Below, in pieces: positions 43,197 to 49,520 of a stretch of 64,000 nucleotides of DNA; position 1 is the stretch's first letter; every line of letters starts with the position of its first letter. The notes beneath the pieces were generated by a model. That model searched no databases and was not told where the DNA came from. It saw nothing but the letters and a program-made list of their open reading frames with translations. A program made the translations under genes and the position numbers. The stretch comes from Pseudomonas bharatica CSV86 (GTDB lineage Bacteria; Pseudomonadota; Gammaproteobacteria; Pseudomonadales; Pseudomonadaceae), in contig NZ_AMWJ02000002.1 in NCBI RefSeq assembly GCF_000319305.2, positions 1,750,001-1,814,000 on the forward strand, written 5' to 3'.

Positions 43197-43640
43197 ATGA
43201 AACGCGACAGCCGCCTGTCTTCCGTCCTGCATGCACTGCTGCACATGGCCGAGCAGGATGGCCCCGTCACTTCTGAAACCCTGGCTCAATGCTTGGGTAC
43301 CAACCCCGTCGTCGTCCGGCGCACCATGGGGTATTTGCGAGAAGCGGGCATCGTCACTTCAGATCGAGGCCACGCGGGTGGATGGCGCATCCATGCCGAT
43401 CTTGGCGCCGTCACCCTACGCCAGTTGCACGAGGCGCTAGGCGAGCCGGCCATGTTTGCCATAGGCAATCGCAACCAAACACCGGAGTGCCTGGTCGAGC
43501 AATCGGTGAATGCCGCGCTCGAAGGCACGTTTGCCGAGGCGGAGGCGCTGCTGCTGAAGCGGTTCTCGGAAATCACCCTTGCCGATCTGGCCGCCGACTT
43601 CGCGCGCCGGCATGCGGCAGCACGACGCAAGAGGAGTTGA
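43197..43640 (+). CDS. Rrf2-family transcriptional regulator
   Basis: 147 aa from the ATG at 43197; a TTG at 43161 is in frame but coincides with a likely -35 box. Winged helix MKRDSRLSSVLHALLHMAEQ, GTNPVVVRRTMGYLREAGIV, GHAGGWRIHADLGAVTL. Only two Cys (C32, C98), so an IscR-type three-Cys Fe-S site is not complete. Regulators like this often respond to thiol or redox stress. First gene of a three-gene operon with oxidoreductase and methyltransferase. Confidence 0.87.
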   Translation: MKRDSRLSSVLHALLHMAEQDGPVTSETLAQCLGTNPVVVRRTMGYLREAGIVTSDRGHAGGWRIHADLGAVTLRQLHEALGEPAMFAIGNRNQTPECLVEQSVNAALEGTFAEAEALLLKRFSEITLADLAADFARRHAAARRKRS

Positions 43641-43642
43641 CC

Positions 43643-44566
43643 ATGCACCACGACGTCATCGTCATCGGCGGGAGCTATGCGGGAATGGCCGCCACCCTGC
43701 AATTGGTGCGTGCGCGCCGGTCTGTGCTGGTGATCGATGCGGGCGAGCGGCGCAACCGCTTCGCCAGCCATTCGCACGGGTTTCTCGGCCAGGATGGCGT
43801 TCCTCCCGGCGAGATCGCGGCGAACGCGCGCCGCCAGCTCGAAGCCTATCCGACGCTCTCCTGGCTTGAGGGCCGGGCCGAAGCCGTTACAGGGCAGGTG
43901 GACGAATTCACTGTCACGACGTCCGATGGCCTATCGCACCAAGGCCGCCGCATCCTGGTGGCCACCGGCGTGGCCGACCAGCTACCTGCCGTCGAGGGCC
44001 TCGCCGAGCGCTGGGGCAAGGCGGTCTTCCATTGCCCGTACTGCCATGGCTACGAGCTTGGCCAGGGCCGCATTGGCGTCGTCGCCACCGGCCCGATGTC
44101 CGTCCACCAGGCTGAACTGCTGACTGATTGGGGCGATGTGACCTTGCTGGTCAACGGCGCTGTGGAACTGAGTCAGGAAGCCAGGTCCACCCTGGAGCGA
44201 CGGGCCGTGACGATCGAGGAAGCGCCCATTGGCAGGATCGAAGGAACGGCAGACGTGGTGACGGCCGACGGGCGGTTGCTGCGCTTTGCGGGTCTGTTCA
44301 CCGCGACGCGCACCTCTCCCTCCAGTTCTCTGGCCGAAGCGATAGGCTGCGTACTGGAAGAGACGCCCATGGGAGTTCAGGTGCGCACCGATTCCGAGAA
44401 CAAGACTTCAGTCACTGGGATATTTGCCTGCGGCGATGTGGCGCGGGCGCCTCATTCGGTGTCGCTGGCCGTGGGCAGCGGCGCCATGGCAGGCGCCCAG
44501 GTCCACCGTTCGTTGCTTTGGCCCGAGACCATCGCCCCCGTGCAAACGGAAGGCGGCAGCCGATGA
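43643..44566 (+). CDS. Thioredoxin-reductase-like FAD oxidoreductase with CPYCHG site
   Basis: 307 aa. FAD motif DVIVIGGSYAGMAA (residues 4-17), redox-active C131-P-Y-C134 followed by HGYE, and GIFACGDVARAPHSVSLAVG at the end. True thioredoxin reductases have CATCDG. CPxCHG is found in the GliT/HlmI group, which oxidises small dithiols to disulfides. The second Rossmann (NADPH) motif is degenerate (GVVATGPMS instead of GGGNSA), also as in that oxygen-using group. GAGGAG precedes the ATG at 43643; the stop overlaps the next start. Confidence 0.85.
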   Translation: MHHDVIVIGGSYAGMAATLQLVRARRSVLVIDAGERRNRFASHSHGFLGQDGVPPGEIAANARRQLEAYPTLSWLEGRAEAVTGQVDEFTVTTSDGLSHQGRRILVATGVADQLPAVEGLAERWGKAVFHCPYCHGYELGQGRIGVVATGPMSVHQAELLTDWGDVTLLVNGAVELSQEARSTLERRAVTIEEAPIGRIEGTADVVTADGRLLRFAGLFTATRTSPSSSLAEAIGCVLEETPMGVQVRTDSENKTSVTGIFACGDVARAPHSVSLAVGSGAMAGAQVHRSLLWPETIAPVQTEGGSR

Positions 44567-45237
44567 CCCCGTTTTCCGACCCGGCGGCCGTATCGAGCTA
44601 TGCAGAGAGGACCGCGAGGATAGTGCCCGGCCTTCGGGATTTGCACAGGATGGCGGGTGTGCTGCTGGCCGAACGTGCGCCTGCCGACGCACGCATCCTG
44701 GTGCTCGGCGCCGGCGGCGGGCTCGAGCTGAAGGCCTTCGCCGAGATGCAGTCCGCCTGGCACTTCGACGGCGTGGACCCTTCTGCCGAGATGCTCGACC
44801 TGGCCCGCACGACCCTCGGGCCTATGACGCCTCTCGTGCGCCTGCACGAAGGCTATATCGACAGTGCGCCGATCGGGCCTTTCGATGGCGCGACCTGTCT
44901 TCTGACGCTTCACTTTCTGCCGCCGGCCGAACGCCTCGGAACCTTGAAGGAAATCCACTTGCGGCTCAAGCCCGGGTGCCCCCTTGTCGTTGCGCATCAC
45001 AGCTTTCCCAGCGAGGATCCCGTCAGGGACAGATGGCTCGCGCGCAATGCAGCGTTCGCGGCTGCTTCCGGCGTGCCTATGGCACAGGCCGAAGGCAGCA
45101 TCGCAGCGATCAAGGAGCGGCTACCCGTACTTTCACCCCAGCAGGATGCCGATCTGCTTCGCGAGGCCGGATTCACTGATATCGAACTGTTCTATTGCGC
45201 ATTCACCTTCAAGGGCTGGGTCGCCCGCAGACCATGA
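44563..45237 (+). CDS. Class I SAM-dependent methyltransferase
   Basis: 224 aa. Motif I ARILVLGAGGGLELKAFAEM, motif II-like FDGVDPSAEMLDLARTTLG and FDGATCLLTLHFLP. ATGA overlap with the oxidoreductase gene shows coupled expression. Target unknown. Beside a GliT-like dithiol oxidase an S-methyltransferase function is an attractive guess (inference). The IS110 transposase stop lies only 4 nt past its own stop. Confidence 0.85.
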   Translation: MTPFSDPAAVSSYAERTARIVPGLRDLHRMAGVLLAERAPADARILVLGAGGGLELKAFAEMQSAWHFDGVDPSAEMLDLARTTLGPMTPLVRLHEGYIDSAPIGPFDGATCLLTLHFLPPAERLGTLKEIHLRLKPGCPLVVAHHSFPSEDPVRDRWLARNAAFAAASGVPMAQAEGSIAAIKERLPVLSPQQDADLLREAGFTDIELFYCAFTFKGWVARRP

Positions 45238-46420
45238 GGGATCAGGCCAACAGGCCGCATGGTGGCACGATGTCAGCCTCCGCATCGTTCTGGGCAGTTG
45301 CCGCCTTTTCTTTCCATGGCCTGCCGGTTCTTACCATGGCATTCAGAATGATCAGTAGCTTGCGCATGCAAGCCACGATGGCGACCTTTTTGGGCTTGCC
45401 TGCTGCTACCAGCCGCTCATAGCAGGTTCGGATCACAGGGTTGTGCCGCATAGCCACGATTGCCGCCATGTAGAGAGCGCTGCGCACTGTTGCCCGATCA
45501 CCGCAAATCATGCGCTTGCCGCGCGACTGGCCCGAGTCCCGGTTCATTGGCGCTACGCCCACCAGGGAGGATATCTGCTTGGCCTTGAGCTGCCCCAATT
45601 CTGGAAGCTCGGAAATCAGCGCAGCCGTAGTCGCCGGCCCAACGCCCTTGACGCTCTGCAAGAGCTTCGTCAGACTGGCTTGATGCTTGGAAAGGTGTGC
45701 TGCGATCCTCACGTCGATGTCCTGAACCTGGCGCTTCAGGATGTTCATCAGCTCGATGATCCCAGGCTGCACATCCGCGTGAGAGGCGTACTTGCGCTGA
45801 CGTTCACTGACTTGCAAGCGCACAAGCTGCCTCCGGCGAGTCACCAGCGCATGCAGGCACTGCTGCGTCTCATCTGCCATCGGTTTGGTGAAACGATCCC
45901 GGTCTGGGCGTTTGTAGATCACTTCGGCCAACTCTGCCAGCATCAGCGCGTCGACGCGATCCGTCTTTGCCAGTCTGCCCATCGCCTTCGCGAAATCTCG
46001 CGCCTGCCTGGGATTGACTACCGCCACCCGGAATCCTGCGGCTTGCAGAACACAGGCGCAGGCAAATTGGTAGCGGCCAGTGGCCTCCATGACAATGAGC
46101 GAAATAGGTTGTCTCCTCAGTGCTGCCACCAGGGCTTGGTGGCCCCGTTCGTCGTTGCTGAAAGCTGCGGCTACGCCATCCCTCCCGATGACCACATCGA
46201 GTGTGTTCTTCGAGACGTCGATACCGACGACTGTTCCATTGGCCATGATCTCTATGTCCCATCCTTGCAAATGCGAATGTGGTTCCTGCAACTGTTCGGG
46301 CTTGCGGAGACCAGTCGCAGACATGCGCTCAGGACTGACGCACGGGCTTGGAAGCACCGAGGGATAACGAGCTACATGCTGCGGCCAATCACCGGTGCCA
46401 AATGGCACCGGGCGTGAACG
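45238..46420 (-). mobile_element. IS110-family element, ends approximate
   Basis: An intact IS110-type transposase gene whose 3' end is almost at the methyltransferase stop, with about 200 nt of noncoding DNA on its 5' side. No terminal inverted repeats are seen, as expected for IS110. Both exact ends are uncertain. Confidence 0.65.
45242..46246 (-). CDS. IS110-family transposase (DEDD recombinase)
   Basis: 334 aa from MANGTVVGIDVSKNTLDVVI. The RuvC-like DEDD domain shows GIDVSKNTLD, VMEATGRYQ and KTDRVDALMLAE. The C-terminal Tnp domain (about 205-300) has SVKGVGPATTAALISELPEL and APMNRDSGQSRGKR with the likely catalytic Ser. Full length, no stops. A longer upstream open frame to 46408 lacks a ribosome site and conserved sequence. 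Confidence 0.92.
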   Translation of the reverse strand: MANGTVVGIDVSKNTLDVVIGRDGVAAAFSNDERGHQALVAALRRQPISLIVMEATGRYQFACACVLQAAGFRVAVVNPRQARDFAKAMGRLAKTDRVDALMLAELAEVIYKRPDRDRFTKPMADETQQCLHALVTRRRQLVRLQVSERQRKYASHADVQPGIIELMNILKRQVQDIDVRIAAHLSKHQASLTKLLQSVKGVGPATTAALISELPELGQLKAKQISSLVGVAPMNRDSGQSRGKRMICGDRATVRSALYMAAIVAMRHNPVIRTCYERLVAAGKPKKVAIVACMRKLLIILNAMVRTGRPWKEKAATAQNDAEADIVPPCGLLA

Positions 46421-46510
46421 GCATTCCGATCACGTGGAATGGAAGATACAAGGGGTCAAAGCCGGATGGCCGCGATTCGGCACGAAGCGCGGAACGCACG
46501 AATGCTGCTA
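46247..46510 (-). other. Noncoding region upstream of IS110 transposase, bridge-RNA candidate
   Basis: 264 bp without a gene. IS110-group elements encode their bridge RNA in the noncoding end 5' of the transposase. Because only a few bases follow the transposase stop, the RNA would have to lie here. A perfect 9-bp hairpin, CCGGTGCCA-AA-TGGCACCGG (46392-46411), sits near the presumed element edge. The loops were not resolved. Confidence 0.45.
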
Positions 46511-47578
46511 TCAGGATTTTTCGCCAGGCTGCCGCTGCTCGATCTGCAACCGCGCCCGCTCGGTCGCCTGCTGCAACTTTTCCCCAAGCACCGCACGCGG
46601 CGGCAAGCTGGTCAGGTACTCGGCAACGTGGATGCCCGACTTGTCCAGCTCCAGCAATTCGATCTGCTCGCGCTTCTTGCCGGTGCAAAGAATGATCCCC
46701 AGCGGCGGGGCTTCCTCTGGCTCCCTCTCGTGCTTGTCCAGCCAGCGTAAGTAAAGCTCCATCTGCCCTTTGTACGCCGCCTTGAACTCGCCGATCTTCA
46801 ATTCGACGGCCACCAGCCGACGCAGTTTGCGGTTGTAGAAGAGCAGGTCTAGGTGGAAATCCTCGTCGTCAATCGGGATGCGCTTCTGCCGGGCGACGAA
46901 GGAAAAACCCGCACCCAGCTCCAGCAGGAAGGATTCCATTTCGCGGATGACGGCCGCCTCAAGGTCGCTTTCCTGCCAGCTATCCCGCAGGCCCAGGAAA
47001 TCGAGGATGTACGGGTCGCGCATGACCAGCGCCGGCGTCATGCGCTGCGCATCGCGTAGGATCGCCAGCTCCTGCGCGATGGTTTCCTCCGGCTTTTGGG
47101 ACAGCGCCGTGCGCTCGTACAGCATCGAGTCGATGCGCCCGCGCAGCGTCCGCACGCTCCAGCGTTCGGCACTCGCCATCTGCGCGTAGTAGTCCCGCTG
47201 GAGCGGGTCTTTCAGCGGCAGCAGCGCCAGGAAATGCGACCAGCTCAATTGTCGTGACAGCGTCACGACAATTGGTTCGTCCGGGTAGGTGGCGGCGAAT
47301 TGCACCATCCGGCGCAGGTTCTTGTCCGCGAAGCTGCGCCCATAGTCGCGGACAAGCTGCTCGGCCAGGGTCGACAGGATTTCCTCGCCGTACCCGGCCC
47401 GCTGCCCGGCCAGCACCGCCGTATGGATGCGCTGGCCGATGCGCCAGAACAGCAAGGTCAGTTCAGCATTGACCGCCGAGGCGGCGCGCTGGCGCGACGC
47501 CTCGATCAGTGCCCGAATATCGCCCAGCAGCGCCTTTGGCGCTGCGGGTGACGCGATGGATGCCTTGCGCCTGGTCAT
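46511..47578 (-). CDS. DUF1016 (YhcG-type) PD-(D/E)XK nuclease
   Basis: 355 aa. DUF1016_N covers about 20-185 (FWRIGQRIHTAVLAGQRAGY, LSWSHFLALLPLKDP). The C-terminal nuclease domain has LDLLFYNRKLRRLVAVELKI with D244 and E259-L-K261. Such proteins are common on mobile elements and beside restriction systems. The ATG overlaps the integrase stop by 4 nt, so it is translated from the same message. Specific target unknown. Confidence 0.88.
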   Translation of the reverse strand: MTRRKASIASPAAPKALLGDIRALIEASRQRAASAVNAELTLLFWRIGQRIHTAVLAGQRAGYGEEILSTLAEQLVRDYGRSFADKNLRRMVQFAATYPDEPIVVTLSRQLSWSHFLALLPLKDPLQRDYYAQMASAERWSVRTLRGRIDSMLYERTALSQKPEETIAQELAILRDAQRMTPALVMRDPYILDFLGLRDSWQESDLEAAVIREMESFLLELGAGFSFVARQKRIPIDDEDFHLDLLFYNRKLRRLVAVELKIGEFKAAYKGQMELYLRWLDKHEREPEEAPPLGIILCTGKKREQIELLELDKSGIHVAEYLTSLPPRAVLGEKLQQATERARLQIEQRQPGEKS

Positions 47579-48777
47579 GCAGTTGCCTCCGCAGGGAGCC
47601 GCTTGGCGCCGGTGATCGTCTTGCGCCGGTTCGCCACCAGTTCGGCCGCCTTGCGCACCGGATCATCCTCGGTGTGGACGTAGCGCATGAACATCGCCAC
47701 GGTCTTGTGCGCGGTCAGCGCCATGCCGACCTTGACCGGGATGCCCGAGTTGGCAATGTCAGTGGCAGAGCGGTGGCGGATGCCGTGCGTACCTACATGC
47801 GCCGCGCCCGCTGCCTTGAGCGCACGGCTCCAGCCGTTGTAATACTCGCCCGTGGTCAAGTGCTGGCCGGGACGGTTCGGGGATGGCAGCACATACGGGC
47901 AATCGTCCCGGCGCGGTGCTGTCGAAAGCAGCCGATAGGCTTCTTCGCTCATGGGCTTGGACATGCCGCCGGTCTTGCTGTCGGGCCAGACGACGCGCCG
48001 GTTCTCGAAGTCCACCCAATCCCATTGGAGCGTGACGATTTCACCACGACGACCGGCGAACTCGAATTGCAGCCGGATCGCCAGCGGGATGACGTAGCTT
48101 TCCATCCCCTCGGCCTCCAGATGCTCAAGATGGCGGAACAGTTTGCCCATGTCCTCGTCGCTGATGAGGTGGGTGGCCTTGCCGTTGGGGAACATCGGGA
48201 CATGCCGGCACGGATTGGTGCCGTCGGGCCGGTAGCCCCACACCTCGGCCAGATTGAACATGCGGCGCATGACGCTGAACGTGCGGTTCGCGTCGGCCGG
48301 CTTGTGCGTCATCTTCTTCATCATCCCGGCCACGTCCGGGCGCTTCACGTCCTGAACCTTCATCCGCCCGATCATCGGGACGATGTTGCGGTCGATGACG
48401 CTCTGATAGCCTTCCTGGGTGCTGGGCTTGTTGCGCAGCTTGGAGTAGTCCTCCATGAACTTCGTGCAAAGTTCCTTGACCGTGGGCGCTTTGCGCGCCT
48501 GCGCTTTGTCTGCGGCTGGGTCGCCGCCCCGGCGGACCTGGGCCAGCCATTCCTGAGCCAGCGAGCGGGCCTGTTCGACGGTCAGTTCCCCGTACTGACC
48601 CAAGGCTGGCTTGCGGCGCTCGCCGGCGTTCGTCCGGTACTGGAGCATGAACACCTTGCGGCCCGATGGGGTAACCTTGCACAAGAAGCCGGGCACCAGG
48701 GTATCCCTGAGTTCGACAGCCTGCGCTTGGGGTTGTGCCGCATCGACTGCGGACTTGGTGAGCTTGATCTTTGCCAT
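47575..48777 (-). CDS. int: Tyrosine integrase (P4/Arm-DNA-binding type)
   Basis: 400 aa from MAKIKLTKSAVDAAQPQAQA. N-terminal arm-binding domain (DTLVPGFLCKVTPSGRKVF), core-binding domain at about 95-190, and a catalytic domain with Arg243 (FEFAGRRGEI), H331-x2-R334 (THGIRHRSA), His357 and Tyr366 (AMFMRYVH). Its 5' end faces the 3' end of tRNA-Leu 212 nt away, the usual place for a tRNA-targeting integrase. Intact. Confidence 0.93.
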   Translation of the reverse strand: MAKIKLTKSAVDAAQPQAQAVELRDTLVPGFLCKVTPSGRKVFMLQYRTNAGERRKPALGQYGELTVEQARSLAQEWLAQVRRGGDPAADKAQARKAPTVKELCTKFMEDYSKLRNKPSTQEGYQSVIDRNIVPMIGRMKVQDVKRPDVAGMMKKMTHKPADANRTFSVMRRMFNLAEVWGYRPDGTNPCRHVPMFPNGKATHLISDEDMGKLFRHLEHLEAEGMESYVIPLAIRLQFEFAGRRGEIVTLQWDWVDFENRRVVWPDSKTGGMSKPMSEEAYRLLSTAPRRDDCPYVLPSPNRPGQHLTTGEYYNGWSRALKAAGAAHVGTHGIRHRSATDIANSGIPVKVGMALTAHKTVAMFMRYVHTEDDPVRKAAELVANRRKTITGAKRLPAEATA

Positions 48778-48950
48778 GATGACTCCTCGGAAAGACCCGA
48801 TTCCCAAGAGCCTCATAGGGGCCACCAGCAGGGAAGTTGGGTCAGGTTTCGGAAAGCACCGGCATATGTTGGACTCGCCTAAGTTATTGATAAACCTGCT
48901 GTATCGGGCTTTGGCGTAGTCCGGCGAAGTTCGGTGCTGGAGTCATGGTG

Positions 48951-48983
48951 AAATAAAAAAACCCGCTTTCGCGGGTTTCTTTA
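48951..48983 (-). terminator. Rho-independent terminator of the tRNA-Leu operon
   Basis: Minus strand AACCCGC-GAAA-GCGGGTT followed by a run of T. It starts 7 nt after the first tRNA 3' end. Marks a likely limit of chromosomal DNA, although some islands carry their own copy. Confidence 0.85.
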
Positions 48984-48989
48984 GAAATA

Positions 48990-49076
48990 TGGTGCCCAGA
49001 AGAAGACTCGAACTTCCACGACCGTAAGGTCACCAGCACCTGAAGCTGGCGTGTCTACCAATTTCACCATCTGGGC
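48990..49076 (-). tRNA. tRNA-Leu(CAG)
   Basis: 87 nt including CCA. Acceptor GCCCAGA pairs with TCTGGGC; anticodon stem CCAGC/GCTGG with loop TTCAGGT gives anticodon CAG; long variable arm and GTTCGAGTC T-loop as in tRNA-Leu. Its 3' end faces the integrase. Confidence 0.96.
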
Positions 49077-49159
49077 AAAGGTTGAAGCATTTGTAACAAA
49101 TTCGGTGTAGCGTGTCGCGTAAATTCCAGCCTTGTGACTCGTTGGCTGAAATTTGAAAT

Positions 49160-49246
49160 TGGTGCCCAGAAGAAGACTCGAACTTCCACGACCGTAAGGT
49201 CACCAGCACCTGAAGCTGGCGTGTCTACCAATTTCACCATCTGGGC
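49160..49246 (-). tRNA. tRNA-Leu(CAG), second copy
   Basis: Identical over all 87 nt to the copy at 48990 and 83 nt upstream of it. The spacer between them is unrelated to the downstream flank. Either an ordinary tandem pair or a copy added by element integration. Confidence 0.96.
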
Positions 49247-49520
49247 ATTTCGCTGATTGCGCTTCGACGTAGTGTTTTACATCGTGCGGCTTCTCAACTA
49301 TAACGACGGTGTCCGTCGCTGTGGTGCGCACTATACGGATGGCCCCCGGGGCTGTAAACCCCCGTTCGAAAAAAATCTTAAAAAATTCAAGCCGTTGATC
49401 GACCGAAGCCCAGAACCCGTTTACAGGCCGTCCCGGGTGGGGCTGTCCAAGGTTGAAATTTCCGGTTTCAATACGGCTATGCCAAACTAACCCTTATATA
49501 GACAAGGTGAACCCCTCCTA

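Larger units (their letters stand above)
36946..48950. mobile_element. Genomic island remnant beside tRNA-Leu, right end approximate
   Basis: Between the truncated tad operon and two tandem tRNA-Leu genes lie an ISL3 element, an RloC-like gene, radC, an Rrf2 redox operon, an IS110 element, a DUF1016 nuclease gene and a tyrosine integrase next to the tRNA 3' end. That is the layout of a tRNA-targeting integrative element. The rloC-like gene and the ISL3 cargo are visibly more AT-rich than the host flanks. No copy of the tRNA 3' end was found at the left side, so one attachment site appears lost. No conjugation or replication genes are present. Confidence 0.75.

Noticed and set aside
46381..46450. 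IS21-type remnant suggested by GCATTCCGATCACGTGGAA
   Set aside because: The likeness is too short, and no istA/istB sequence is next to it.
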